Source: CBDFLD01 sp965249005 (GTDB taxonomy: Bacteria; Acidobacteriota; UBA6911). Taken from it: DNA of 64,000 nt. The stretch is taken from positions 62,001 through 126,000 of the forward strand of contig CBDFLD010000014.1 of NCBI GenBank assembly GCA_965249005.1. Reading direction: 5' to 3'. Of this stretch, positions 44,471 to 53,810 are shown piece by piece. Under the pieces are notes generated by a model. The model worked only from the letters and a program-made list of their open reading frames with translations, searched no databases and was not told the DNA's origin. A program made the position numbers and the translations under genes. Position 1 is the stretch's first letter. Every line of letters begins with the position of its first letter.

Positions 44471-45415
44471 CTATTTCCCTTGAAGCATTGTTCCGACGTC
44501 GTCTTGGAGGGCGCTCAGCGGTTTGTAGTTGACGTAGTGCTTGTGAACCATTCCATCCGTATTCACCAGGAACAGCGTGGGATAGACACTGATGTTGCCA
44601 TAGTCTTGCTTCATCTTTTGGTTCAGATGTCCGGTTGGAAAGGTGAAGCCGGCCTTCCGGACATATGCCGCTCTATCTGCATCACTGGTTCCCAGTTCCA
44701 GTACTCGGTCCGCATTGACCGCGACCACGGAAAAGTCCTTGCTCTCGAACTCACGTTGCAACGCTACTAAATGGGGAGCGATCCGTACACAGGGTGAGCA
44801 ACCCGAGAACCAGAAGTAAACGAGGAGGTTCTTTCCCTGGAGGCTGGATGAGGAGAGAGACGCGCCATCGAAGAGATCGATCTCGAATGAAGGGATGGGT
44901 TTCCCTTCCCAGCCGATCATCGTCCTCTCCAGTTCCTTGCCGAAGTGCCGGTCCTTGCGGATCAGCTCGATATCGACCCCGACGATCTCGCCCGTACCGG
45001 AGTCTCGGCGAATAAAATCCGGGACCCGGGGATCGTTTTCAAGGATGGTCAGCAAAACGGATGCTTCGCCCGGAACGGGAAGGTTGAATTGGGCCGCGAT
45101 CTCATCCAGGGTCGGCAATTCGTTTGTGCCCGAGTTGTACTGTGCGACGAAGAGCGGGATTTTGAACACGATATTGAATAGGCGACCAAGAACTTTTTGC
45201 TCTTCCGGAGTCTTGAAAACGTTGTTGACGAGATTGGACACGATGAGACGCTCACCCGGCTTGACGTGCTCTTTCAAGTATCGAATGATGCGCTCTTCGA
45301 TCACGCGCTCATTCTGGTTTTGCTGATCTTGCTGGTCTTGTGCAACCGCGGCTGTTCCGCAGCAGAGCATGATCGGAAACCACACCACCAAGACGATGCT
45401 GCGCAAATACCTCAT
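44471..45415 (-). CDS. Exported TlpA/ResA-like thioredoxin-fold protein
   Basis: 314 residues with signal peptide (SIVLVVWFPIMLCCGTAAVA). An N-terminal helical region (ERIIRYLKEHVKPGERLIV) of unknown fold precedes the thioredoxin-like domain (GWEGKPIPSFEIDLFDGASL, YFWFSGCSPCVRIAPHL), with a CxxC active site and the cis-Pro region NISVYPTLFLVNTDG. A periplasmic thiol reductase, perhaps in cytochrome or cofactor maturation. Its stop TAG is formed at the edge of repeat copy 1. Confidence 0.88.
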   Translation of the reverse strand: MRYLRSIVLVVWFPIMLCCGTAAVAQDQQDQQNQNERVIEERIIRYLKEHVKPGERLIVSNLVNNVFKTPEEQKVLGRLFNIVFKIPLFVAQYNSGTNELPTLDEIAAQFNLPVPGEASVLLTILENDPRVPDFIRRDSGTGEIVGVDIELIRKDRHFGKELERTMIGWEGKPIPSFEIDLFDGASLSSSSLQGKNLLVYFWFSGCSPCVRIAPHLVALQREFESKDFSVVAVNADRVLELGTSDADRAAYVRKAGFTFPTGHLNQKMKQDYGNISVYPTLFLVNTDGMVHKHYVNYKPLSALQDDVGTMLQGK

Positions 45416-45520
45416 AGATTTTCTCCCCGCACGTCCACCCCGGAAGGCATGATTTGCGATCGGCTCGCCCTCATCGTCTGCGGCGCAACCGCAGGGCTCC
45501 GCGCAACTCAGAGCTGTTTG

Positions 45521-48500
45521 TCATTGTACCTGGCGGCGAGAGGAGTTTCTAGTTGTCGACTTGTCGACGCGGATGCGATAGGTGCCGGGTCGGTCGAAGA
45601 CGAGCGTCAGAACGCCCTCTTTCGAACTAGAAGCGACGTCGGGTTCCAGGAGATACCGGGAGCCTGGATCGATATCAGGTGAGCGCAATTCTATTCGGGT
45701 GTTCGATTGGGTCGTGATGATCTGGCCTTCCAGATCGTGCAGAGAGAGGGTCACGGGTTTGCTGCTCTCCAGAGAGTGCTGGCGAAACTCGAATCCCAAC
45801 CCGCGAACCATCAATACCGAGGGATAGCTGCGAGGCTGCTGTCGGACGATGGTGTATTCACTGATGTGGCGGAGGGGCCCGATTGATCGAAGTGCTCCGA
45901 GATCACCGACGGCGATCCAATCCGTCCGTCCCACGCGTGCCCCCCCGGTCCCTCCAAACCGTTCGACCTCGATCTCGGGCTGCCTCGGATTGTCGGGCAG
46001 CAGCAGGGTTGACAGGCGCCTCGATCCGTTCCAGCTTTGCACGACGCTACTGGATGGCTGATCGAGCAGCGGAAGGTCCGCCAGCATCCCGGTACTGGAA
46101 TGCGTGGACAAGGGGCGGCCGAGATTCATGGCCCGCACAACAAGCGGGGTTGCGCGGACCCTCGGCGGGAGATTCGGCCAGCTGGACCATCGAGCGGTGC
46201 CATCCGTGCTGAGCCTGAGATCTCCCCTCCCATGGAAATAGCGCCTTACCTCCGTCGCACCGGAATCGGTATGAATCTCGTCGATCAGCACGAAGTATCC
46301 GTTGTGACTCGAATCTGGCCGGACGAGAATCGCATCCCGTTGCATCTTTCCGGCCGTATAGATGCGGGGAGCCAGAAGGCGGACCACGTCAAACACACCC
46401 TGATTCAGGAGCGCAAAGCCAATACTGCTTCCTCTATTCCCGTTCTGACCGGCTCCGTTCAGCGTGATCGTATTGGCATCCGCGGTGTGGGACCCGGTCC
46501 GGTCGAATGGGGCGCCGGCGGCTGCCGGTCCGTGGAGCAACAACCCCCGAAACCCGTAAAGATCAAAAGTGAGGATATCCCGACTCTTGGGCTGAGTCGC
46601 CGGACTGTTCAGCGCCATGTACAGGGCGTCGGGCCCGTTACCGGAGCGAAGCACTACGGCCGATCCTCCGACAATCCAACTCCCGGAGGCCGTCTCCTTG
46701 GCCCGGAGTGGTCTCTGGTAGTGGAACAGGACGTGGGGGTCTCTGAGAAAAAAAAGATGGGGCTGCACCGCCTCCATCAACCGCATGCGCCACCCGGTCG
46801 TGCGAAACTGGCCGTACTTCCAGTACCGATCGTGCAGGCGGACACTTTCTCTCCCGAGAGCTTCGGGGACATGATTGGCTGTTTTCAGAAGAAGTGGAAT
46901 TGCGCTCACCATGTCTTCGGGATGGGTTCCCCCCAAAAGGGGTAGTGTCCCAACAGGAGAAAAAAGCCGGAGCGTATCTCGAACGTAAGCGACGAAGTTC
47001 GGATGCTGGTAGTAGTCTTCAACCTCGGAACACTTCAGCGCGAACATGAAGTTTGCCAGGTGATCCACCGCGTAGCTTACAGGACCGGGCCCCGCCGGAT
47101 ACGATGTTGCCGCCAGCTTGGTCTCGAGGAATTTTCTCAGGTTGAGGCGTGCCAGATCGACATAGGGGCGGTAGCCGATACTCATTCCGACCATTCCCAG
47201 ACCCGCCGTCAGCACACTGCCGTCCATCGTGTTGGCGCGCCAGCCCTTGAGGCTGCCATAGAGGGGCTGTGCGAATTCGAAGAGTTGTTGCTCGATCCGC
47301 TCTTTTTCCTCTTTTTCAAGAAAAGGAACCATGAGGTGATAGGCCAGCGCAGAGGACTGAGAGGCATGGGCAAGGTCCCAACAGGTGGCGGGGGGGGGAT
47401 CCGCCGTCAGGGTCTCGAGCCTTCGGATAACCTGTTCTTTATAGGTCTGGTTTGGAACCACGTCTTGGCGGATAGCCAGCTGAAGGATCAGGTTGTCGCG
47501 GTGCTTCGGTATGTCGAATCTATAAGTAGCATAGGCGACGGTCAGAAAGGCAGCGAGCAGGGCTGGGATGCACCCCTGAAGAATTCTTCGTTTCCGAGGG
47601 GAAAGGCGGGTCGTTGTTTCCTGCCCGCGCCGAACCAGGGCGACAACAAAAACCAGGGAAAAGCAAACAACGGCGGCCATGATGCTGACAAGCCAGCTGC
47701 GAGGGACGAGGTCGTCGAGGCGCAAGGCGTAAGATCCCCACATTGCCAACCACCCGTTGGAGCGAAGCCAGTCCTTCCGTGGACGATGATTTGCCCCGTC
47801 GTTGAAGGCTTGCCGGCCGTTTCTCTCGTAAAGCATGCTCTGTCGGTCCCCACGTCCGGCGACAAAGTCGAGCTCCCGCATCCACGGTAGGCGAGGCGGC
47901 CGGCTCAGAGACTCTTCCTCCAGCAGTCCCTGGATCAGGTTTTCCAATCGAAAGGTCGCGCGCACACCGTCGGCGCCCAAGAAGTCTGTCCGCTTTGGGT
48001 AGAGAAGCGCACCCCGCGGTTCATAGTTCGAGAACCAGAGCTCTATCCCCTTGCCCGGACCGGTGCCGGAACGGAGAAATTCCACGGTGCCTCGCGGTTG
48101 CAGAGTCGGGACCAACCAATCCGGAGGCGCAATTTCGGAGAACTGAATGGAAACCCGGAGAGGCAAATACTGCGCCGAGTTGATGAGATAGGTCGCTTCC
48201 TCGCCCGTGGACAGCTTTCCCTGGACGATGAAGTTCTCGCCCTCCGCTTCGATAATGACGTCATCCGAGCTGTCTTGAAGTATCCGAACCAGGGCCTGAT
48301 AGAGGTACGGAAAGTCGTATCGCACCGTGTAGGGCACATCGTCGGGCTCGACGTCGGTGGTCACTTCCGGTGATGAAACCCAGGTGCTGGCCACAGAAGA
48401 ATGGTGATGGAGACTCAGGGACGGATCGTCGTGCAGAAACGTGACCGCGGACTGGGAATCGTTCCGAAAATAGGTGGTCCGGTAGTGCGTTCTTCCATTC

Positions 48501-48745
48501 GGCCCGGTCCTGGAGAGCCTTCCGGAGAGGCGATAGCCCGATCCCAAGGAAAGACTTCCGACGGAGTGCTGGATTCGCGCCAACAGATCGTCCGGGCGAG
48601 GAGCCTGACGATCCTCGGCGCGGCCGCCGAGAACGAGCAGATGCGCAGTGACGAAGACAAGAAATAGAGCCGTCGTGACATGTGGGTTGCCGCTGTCGCG
48701 GGTCCGTGCTTTCAGGAGACTCGAAGCCCTCATACTTGTATTCAT
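45521..48745 (-). CDS. Large membrane protein with heparinase-II/III-like domain
   Basis: 1074 residues. Signal-like segment (residues 24-42), a beta-rich N-terminal domain (60-300, GKLSTGEEATYLINSAQYLP resembling lipoprotein-carrier folds), two membrane helices (about 351-371 and 388-408), an alpha/alpha-barrel-like region (450-640, PATCWDLAHASQSSALAYHL) and a beta region (690-880) whose LTFDLYGFRGLLLHGPAA plus SHTADANTITLNGAGQ matches the heparinase II/III pattern. If so, it is a membrane-tethered polysaccharide lyase; substrate and catalytic residues are uncertain. Divergent from the DUF2911 gene. Confidence 0.7.
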   Translation of the reverse strand: MNTSMRASSLLKARTRDSGNPHVTTALFLVFVTAHLLVLGGRAEDRQAPRPDDLLARIQHSVGSLSLGSGYRLSGRLSRTGPNGRTHYRTTYFRNDSQSAVTFLHDDPSLSLHHHSSVASTWVSSPEVTTDVEPDDVPYTVRYDFPYLYQALVRILQDSSDDVIIEAEGENFIVQGKLSTGEEATYLINSAQYLPLRVSIQFSEIAPPDWLVPTLQPRGTVEFLRSGTGPGKGIELWFSNYEPRGALLYPKRTDFLGADGVRATFRLENLIQGLLEEESLSRPPRLPWMRELDFVAGRGDRQSMLYERNGRQAFNDGANHRPRKDWLRSNGWLAMWGSYALRLDDLVPRSWLVSIMAAVVCFSLVFVVALVRRGQETTTRLSPRKRRILQGCIPALLAAFLTVAYATYRFDIPKHRDNLILQLAIRQDVVPNQTYKEQVIRRLETLTADPPPATCWDLAHASQSSALAYHLMVPFLEKEEKERIEQQLFEFAQPLYGSLKGWRANTMDGSVLTAGLGMVGMSIGYRPYVDLARLNLRKFLETKLAATSYPAGPGPVSYAVDHLANFMFALKCSEVEDYYQHPNFVAYVRDTLRLFSPVGTLPLLGGTHPEDMVSAIPLLLKTANHVPEALGRESVRLHDRYWKYGQFRTTGWRMRLMEAVQPHLFFLRDPHVLFHYQRPLRAKETASGSWIVGGSAVVLRSGNGPDALYMALNSPATQPKSRDILTFDLYGFRGLLLHGPAAAGAPFDRTGSHTADANTITLNGAGQNGNRGSSIGFALLNQGVFDVVRLLAPRIYTAGKMQRDAILVRPDSSHNGYFVLIDEIHTDSGATEVRRYFHGRGDLRLSTDGTARWSSWPNLPPRVRATPLVVRAMNLGRPLSTHSSTGMLADLPLLDQPSSSVVQSWNGSRRLSTLLLPDNPRQPEIEVERFGGTGGARVGRTDWIAVGDLGALRSIGPLRHISEYTIVRQQPRSYPSVLMVRGLGFEFRQHSLESSKPVTLSLHDLEGQIITTQSNTRIELRSPDIDPGSRYLLEPDVASSSKEGVLTLVFDRPGTYRIRVDKSTTRNSSRRQVQ

Positions 48746-48827
48746 CGGCTGGAGCGATCTCCAGCTTGACGGCGAGAGTTTCCTGTCTTATTCTTCGCCC
48801 ATTGATCCGTGGAGTCTGGGAGGAGTT

Positions 48828-49322
48828 ATGAGACGATCTGCAATCGCTATGATTATTGCCGTGGCGTGCAACCTGGCCATGGCGCACGAGCCCGGGCGGG
48901 ATCGTGCATCGGTCGAACTGGGAACCGGCAAGGTGAGCATCGAATACGGCACGCCGGGGCTCAACGGCCGGAATCTCGACGAGATGATCCGTCCCGGTTC
49001 GGCCTGGCGCATGGGAATGAATGATGTGACCATGCTCGAAACCACTGTCGAGCTCGATTTTGGCGGAAAGAAGCTGGCTCCGGGAAAGTACACCCTGTTT
49101 GCTCGTTCCGACGCCGAGAAGAATTGGACACTCCTGATAACGACCGGAACAAGAGCGCGATTGGATCCCTCGACCGTTGCGCTGGAAGCTCCGATGTCCT
49201 TCTCCGAGGCCGACGCGTCGCAGGAGCTACTCAAGATCACGCTGGTAAAGGACGGGCAGGGTGCCTCGATGGCGGTTGCCTGGGGGCACTACCGGCTGCA
49301 GGGTTCCTTCGAAGCTTCCTAA
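48828..49322 (+). CDS. Exported DUF2911 protein
   Basis: 164 residues. ATG 48828 follows GGGAGGAG. Signal peptide (MRRSAIAMIIAVACNLAMAH), then VSIEYGTPGLNGRNLDEMI, WRMGMNDVTMLETTVELDFG, KLAPGKYTLFARSD, the pattern of DUF2911. A small beta-sandwich, function unknown; common in Acidobacteria and Bacteroidetes. It stands alone before the decarboxylase gene. Confidence 0.87.
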   Translation: MRRSAIAMIIAVACNLAMAHEPGRDRASVELGTGKVSIEYGTPGLNGRNLDEMIRPGSAWRMGMNDVTMLETTVELDFGGKKLAPGKYTLFARSDAEKNWTLLITTGTRARLDPSTVALEAPMSFSEADASQELLKITLVKDGQGASMAVAWGHYRLQGSFEAS

Positions 49323-49435
49323 GAGAAATCCGGGTAGGGCCGCCGCCTGGAACGATTTCGCTGCTGCGCGCGAATCTTTGCGCCCGTCCGGACACCGGTC
49401 TGTAACGAAAATCCTGAATTCGAGCCATCCCGCCC

Positions 49436-50875
49436 ATGTCCCATTCGAAAACCCCCCACATGACATCCGAGGAGTTCCGGCGTTGGGGGTACCGGACCAT
49501 CGATTGGGTTGCCGAGTACATGGATCGCGTGGAAGAGTTTCCCGTCTTCGCCCAGACGCGGCCCGGAGAGATCCGGGAGGCTTTGCCGGATGTCCCTCCG
49601 GCTGAGGGAGAGCCCTATGAGCAGCTTCTGGCCGACCTGGATCGCGTTTTGATGCGTGGCATCACGCACTGGCAGTCGCCGAACTTCTTTGCGTTTTTCC
49701 CTGCGAATCATTCCGGTCCCTCGATCCTCGGAGAATTATTGTCTGCCGGAATGGGCGTTCAAGGCATGCTGTGGGCCACAAGCCCCGCGTGTACAGAGTT
49801 GGAGACCCATGTGCTGGATTGGCTGGTAGGGATGTTGGATCTTCCCTCTCAATTCCTTTCGACCGAAAAGGGAGGTGGGGTGATTCAGGATACCGCCTCG
49901 AGCGCCTCGTTATGTGCGCTCCTGGCTGCGAGGGAACGGACGACGCATTTTTTGACCAACGTTCGTGGCTTGGATCAGAATCTCAGGGCCTATGCCTCGC
50001 CCGAGGCTCATTCCTGTATCGAAAAGGCGGTCAAGATCGCGGGGATCGGAAGTGAAAACTTGTGTCCGATCGAGGTGGACTCGTCGTTTGCCCTCCGACC
50101 GGACGCCTTGCAATCCGCTATCTCCAAAGACCGCGCGGAAGGCCGGACCCCCTTTTTTGTGAGTGCCACCATCGGAACCACGTCCTCGAACGCCATCGAT
50201 CCCGTTCGCGCGATCGGAGAAATTTGCCGGCGGGAAGGAGTCTGGTTACACGTCGATGCGGCCATGAGCGGGACGGCTGCTTTGTGCCCGGAGTTTCGCT
50301 GGATCCAGGATGGCCTAGAGCTTGCGGACAGTTACTGCTTCAACCCACACAAATGGATGTTTACGAACTTCGACTGCGATTGCTTCTATGTTGCGGACCG
50401 GTCCAGCCTGATCCGGACCCTCAGTGTTTTGCCCGAGTACCTACGGAATGAAGCCACCGAATCCGGGGTGGTGATCGACTATCGTGATTGGCACATCCCG
50501 CTGGGGCGTCGTTTTCGGGCGCTGAAGCTGTGGTTCGTGATTCGATACTACGGGGTGGCCGGGTTGCAGGCGCACGTTCGAGAGCAAGTGCAGCTGACCC
50601 AGGAGCTGGCGTCGTGGATCGAGGAGGATCCGAATTTCGAAATCGTGGCGCCCGCTCCACTCAACCTGGTTTGTTTCCGGCTCAAGGGCAGCAACCGCGC
50701 GAACGAAGAGCTTGTGCAGCGGCTGAACGGCTCGGGGAGACTCTATTTGAATCAGACCAAGCTCGGGGACAGGCTTACGCTGCGGATGTCCGTGGGTGGC
50801 ACCTACACGGAGCGGCGCCACGTTGAGAATGCCTGGCAATTTATCAGAGAAACCGCGTCAGCGCTGAAGCGCTGA
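49436..50875 (+). CDS. PLP-dependent group II (aromatic-type) decarboxylase
   Basis: 479 residues. Resembles aromatic-L-amino-acid decarboxylase: the N-terminal EEFRRWGYRTIDWVAEYMDR, ITHWQSPNFFAFFPANHSGP, HVDAAMSGTAALCPEF (Asp contacting the PLP pyridine), and the PLP Lys in CFNPHKWMFTNFDCDCFYV. The substrate could be Trp, Phe, Tyr/Dopa or another amino acid. The ATG at 49436 has no strong ribosome binding site. PLP synthesis genes lie 1.3 kb away. Confidence 0.9.
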   Translation: MSHSKTPHMTSEEFRRWGYRTIDWVAEYMDRVEEFPVFAQTRPGEIREALPDVPPAEGEPYEQLLADLDRVLMRGITHWQSPNFFAFFPANHSGPSILGELLSAGMGVQGMLWATSPACTELETHVLDWLVGMLDLPSQFLSTEKGGGVIQDTASSASLCALLAARERTTHFLTNVRGLDQNLRAYASPEAHSCIEKAVKIAGIGSENLCPIEVDSSFALRPDALQSAISKDRAEGRTPFFVSATIGTTSSNAIDPVRAIGEICRREGVWLHVDAAMSGTAALCPEFRWIQDGLELADSYCFNPHKWMFTNFDCDCFYVADRSSLIRTLSVLPEYLRNEATESGVVIDYRDWHIPLGRRFRALKLWFVIRYYGVAGLQAHVREQVQLTQELASWIEEDPNFEIVAPAPLNLVCFRLKGSNRANEELVQRLNGSGRLYLNQTKLGDRLTLRMSVGGTYTERRHVENAWQFIRETASALKR

Positions 50876-51058
50876 TGAGTTTTCAGCGCAGCTATCAGCC
50901 AGGACTCGGCTTTCGAATCGGGGGGGCAGCGGGTGCCCGTCTCGTACGGCATTGGCCTGGCCCCATGCGCGCCTTACACCAGTCAGGCAAAAAAGTCCCA
51001 CCGTTGATTCTCTAGGACACACCCCGACCGCAAGGCCCGTAGTTTCTGATAGCTCTCC
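50876..51058. other. Intergenic stretch with an inverted 10-mer
   Basis: Together with repeat copy 2 this forms a 310-base gap. AGCTATCAGC at 50890-50899 is the inverse of GCTGATAGCT at 51179-51188, so copy 2 may sit within a ~300-bp unit bounded by 10-bp inverted repeats. The region right after the decarboxylase stop (TTTTCAGCGC, 50880-50889) inverts GCGCTGAA just upstream and may form a weak hairpin. No coding sequence seen. Confidence 0.5.
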
Positions 51059-51183
51059 AGTAACTGCTCGCGGATCTGCTGTTATATGTGTAACTTAGCA
51101 AATCGCCAAGAACCACGTTTTTCAGGCTGTGCAGTGCAGTTACTTTACCAAGTGACCGGCGCGACGCGCCGGTCGGACGCTGA
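51059..51183. repeat. Dispersed structured repeat, copy 2
   Basis: About 125 bp, diverged from copies 1 and 3 mainly in its second half. GTAACTGC (51060-51067) pairs with GCAGTTAC (51136-51143). The terminal hairpin is GACCGGCGC-GAC-GCGCCGGTC (51154-51174): relative to the other copies the T:A pair at the fourth position is C:G, a compensatory change, and the loop differs. Again between convergent genes, with the ilvE2 stop formed at its edge. Confidence 0.87.
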
Positions 51184-51186
51184 TAG

Positions 51187-52128
51187 CTACTTCACCGCCT
51201 CTTTGCTCTGATACACCGGAGAGCACCAATGAAGGTACTTGGGCTCTTGCCCCCGCACGATTCTGAAGTAGAGGTCGCGTAAGCGTTGAGTCACGGGGCC
51301 CATTCGACCGGTGCCGATGTGGCGGCGGTCGACCTGAGAAATGGCAGCCACCTGTATCCCGGTGCCACAGAAAAAGGCCTCCTCGGCCAGGTAAATCTCC
51401 GTTCGGTCGATTGGCCGCTCGACCACCTCGATCTGAAACTCTTCTCGTAGAAGAGACATGATTGTCCTTCGGGTAATACCCTCGAGAATATTGTCCGTGA
51501 TCGGGGGTGTGGCCGCGACCCCCTGTCGAATCACGAAAAGGTTCTCGGCAGAACCTTCACACAGATGCCCATTCTGATTCAGGACGAGCGCTTCGTCGTA
51601 GCCCGCGCGTATCGCGTCGGTCTTGGCGAAGGCGGAGTTCGCGTAGGAACCGACGATCTTGCCTCGAGCCGGAATCATGTTGTCGTCGACGCGCCGCCAG
51701 GAAGAGACCGTCACGCGCACCCCTTCCTCGTTTTGGACGTAGGATCCGAACGGGAACGACACGATCGAAATCGCTGGTTTCAGATCGTGCAAGCGGACCC
51801 CGATCGTTTCATCCGCAAAGTAGGCCAGAGGACGGATATAGCAATCTGTTTTGTGTTCTTCGGCCCTCAACAACTGGTTGAGAACGTTGGCCAGGTCTTG
51901 CTCGGAATGGGAAAACTCCATGCACAGCAACTTCGCCGAGTCGAGAAAGCGGCGAAAGTGGTCGAGCGGTCGGAAAACGAACAGTTGCTCGTTCTCCGGG
52001 TTCCAGTACCCCCGCAGGCCGCCGAATACACCGGTGCCATAGTTCAGGGTGTGGGTGAGGACTCCGATTTTCGCGTTCTGGTAAGCTACGATCTCACCCC
52101 CGAAATACGCGTATCTGGGTGTGTCCAT
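51187..52128 (-). CDS. ilvE: Branched-chain amino acid aminotransferase, copy 2
   Basis: About 313 residues from ATG 52128, with AGGAGAGG 7 bases upstream; an in-frame start at 52158 adds 10 residues and is less likely. Fold-IV features: YFGGEIVAYQNAKIGVLTHT, GTGVFGGLRGYW, CYIRPLAYFADETIGVRL, PLP Lys in ARGKIVGSYANSAFAKTDA, LCEGSAENLFVI. It is markedly different from the copy at 8647-9585, so it is a paralogue, possibly acting mainly in degradation or on another substrate. Precedes no gene on its strand; pdxT lies just upstream. Confidence 0.9.
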   Translation of the reverse strand: MDTPRYAYFGGEIVAYQNAKIGVLTHTLNYGTGVFGGLRGYWNPENEQLFVFRPLDHFRRFLDSAKLLCMEFSHSEQDLANVLNQLLRAEEHKTDCYIRPLAYFADETIGVRLHDLKPAISIVSFPFGSYVQNEEGVRVTVSSWRRVDDNMIPARGKIVGSYANSAFAKTDAIRAGYDEALVLNQNGHLCEGSAENLFVIRQGVAATPPITDNILEGITRRTIMSLLREEFQIEVVERPIDRTEIYLAEEAFFCGTGIQVAAISQVDRRHIGTGRMGPVTQRLRDLYFRIVRGQEPKYLHWCSPVYQSKEAVK

Positions 52129-52170
52129 CGTTTGGCCTCTCCTTTCGTTTGGATTCACGCGGGTTGCGAC

Positions 52171-52815
52171 TCACCGCGATGCTGGCCGCAGGGTCGGTCC
52201 CGAATGTGGCTTTCTCGAAGTGCCGTTGTGCTTCCGCTGTACCGTATCGACGAACCATTGGTGGATGCGGCCGTCTGGGGTCAACTCCGGGTGAAAAGTC
52301 GCCGCCATCACTCGGCCTTGCCGCACCAGGACCGGCTCTGGGCCTTGGTCCTGCTTCAGGCTGGCCAGAATTTCGACGCCGGGACCGATCGAGCGGAATC
52401 GAGGCGCCCGGATAAAGATGGCCCAGACGGTTTCGTTTTCGCCCCCCTCGAGCTGCAGTGCTGTCTCGAATGAGTCAATCTGCCTGCCGAAGGCGTTGCG
52501 TTCCACCACGGCGTCGATCAGACCCAGGCTCGCTTGGGTCGGGCTGTGGACCTCCCGTGCCAGCAGAATAGCCCCGGCACAGGTACCGAAGATGGCTCCA
52601 CCACGGCCGTGAAACCGGCGAATGGAGTCAAACCAAGGTTCGTTCTCCATCAGTTTCAATAGGGTCGAGCTTTCCCCTCCAGGGATGACCAACCCGTTCA
52701 GGTGCTCGAGTTCTTTTACGCGTCGCACTTCGTGGGCGTCGATTCCCAGACCATGAAACGCGCGCTGGTGGGCCGCGAAGTCCCCTTGAAGGGCCAGGAC
52801 TCCGATCTGGGTCAT
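52171..52815 (-). CDS. pdxT: Pyridoxal 5'-phosphate synthase glutaminase subunit
   Basis: 214 residues. Type I glutaminase releasing ammonia for PdxS. IGVLALQGDFAAHQRAF, GLVIPGGESSTLLKLM, catalytic Cys in IFGTCAGAILLA, and His-Glu in MAATFHPELTPDGRIHQWF. The C-terminal 20 residues are a loose extension. Its ATG shares a base with the pdxS stop (TAATG), a coupled arrangement. Makes PLP by the R5P-dependent route in the cytoplasm. Confidence 0.95.
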   Translation of the reverse strand: MTQIGVLALQGDFAAHQRAFHGLGIDAHEVRRVKELEHLNGLVIPGGESSTLLKLMENEPWFDSIRRFHGRGGAIFGTCAGAILLAREVHSPTQASLGLIDAVVERNAFGRQIDSFETALQLEGGENETVWAIFIRAPRFRSIGPGVEILASLKQDQGPEPVLVRQGRVMAATFHPELTPDGRIHQWFVDTVQRKHNGTSRKPHSGPTLRPASR

Positions 52816-53711
52816 TACCAGCCTCGATTCTGCAGCAACTCCGTTTCCGACAATCCGGACGTCTCGATTCCGACCATCGCCGACCCCAGTCCGCGCGAAA
52901 CCTCCGCCACGATGGACGGGTCTTGAAAATGGGTCGTCGCCTTCACAACGGCCTTTGCTCTGGTGTCCGGATCGTCTGATTTGAAGATACCGGAGCCCAC
53001 GAAGACCGCCTCGGCCCCCAGTTGCATCATCAGTGCCGCGTCGGCTGGGGTCGCAATCCCACCTGCCGCGAAATTGGGCACGGGCAATTTTCCCTCAGCG
53101 GCGACCATCCGGACCAGCTCGTACGGGGCCCCCAATCGTTTGGCCTCGGCCATGAGTTCCTCGGCTCCGAGAGTCGTCAGCCGACGAAGCTCGGAGCGGA
53201 CCGCCCGAACATGACGCACCGCTTCGACGATGTTGCCGCTCCCGGCCTCGCCCTTCGTGCGGAGCATCGCGGCACCTTCGCCTATCCTACGCAGGGCTTC
53301 ACCGAGGTTCCGGCAGCCGCAAACGAATGGAACCTTGAAGGGAAACTTGTCTACGTGATGCTCCTCGTCTGCGGGAGTCAGGACTTCACTTTCGTCGATG
53401 TAGTCGACGCCGAGCGCCTCGAGCACCTGAGCCTCGGCAAAGTGGCCAATGCGGCACTTTGCCATGACCGGAATCGAAACCGCGGCGATGATTTTCTCGA
53501 TCCTCGCGGGGTCCGCCATGCGTGCGACGCCACCATCTCGCCGGATGTCGGCCGGAACGCGCTCCAACGCCATGACTGCGACGGCACCTGCATCGAGCGC
53601 GATCTTCGCCTGGGTCTCGTCGGTCACGTCCATGATGACGCCCCCTTTGAGCATTTCAGCCAGGCCCGTCTTGAGCTGCATGCTACCTCTGATCTCATTT
53701 GGTTCGTTCAC
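52815..53711 (-). CDS. pdxS: Pyridoxal 5'-phosphate synthase lyase subunit
   Basis: 298 residues. Uses ribulose/ribose 5-phosphate, glyceraldehyde 3-phosphate and ammonia to make PLP. KTGLAEMLKGGVIMDVTDET, the Lys of MALERVPADIRRDGGVARM region, AKCRIGHFAEAQVLEALGVD, and VPNFAAGGIATPADAALMM are typical. The GTG start at 53711 follows AGGAGGG by 4 bases; an ATG 30 bases inside (53681) is the alternative. First gene of pdxS-pdxT; divergent from a MocR-type regulator. Confidence 0.95.
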   Translation of the reverse strand: MNEPNEIRGSMQLKTGLAEMLKGGVIMDVTDETQAKIALDAGAVAVMALERVPADIRRDGGVARMADPARIEKIIAAVSIPVMAKCRIGHFAEAQVLEALGVDYIDESEVLTPADEEHHVDKFPFKVPFVCGCRNLGEALRRIGEGAAMLRTKGEAGSGNIVEAVRHVRAVRSELRRLTTLGAEELMAEAKRLGAPYELVRMVAAEGKLPVPNFAAGGIATPADAALMMQLGAEAVFVGSGIFKSDDPDTRAKAVVKATTHFQDPSIVAEVSRGLGSAMVGIETSGLSETELLQNRGW

Positions 53712-53810
53712 GTATCCCTCCTATTTCAATCAGACGTTGCTCGGGGACGTTGCTCGATTCCCGCCCCCTGACTGTTTTGGGGCTATTTTACAACGCAAGC
53801 CGAGTAGTTC

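Noticed and set aside
47003..47890. Plus-strand open frame of 295 residues
   Set aside because: Antisense to the 1074-residue membrane protein; composition is that of a shadow.
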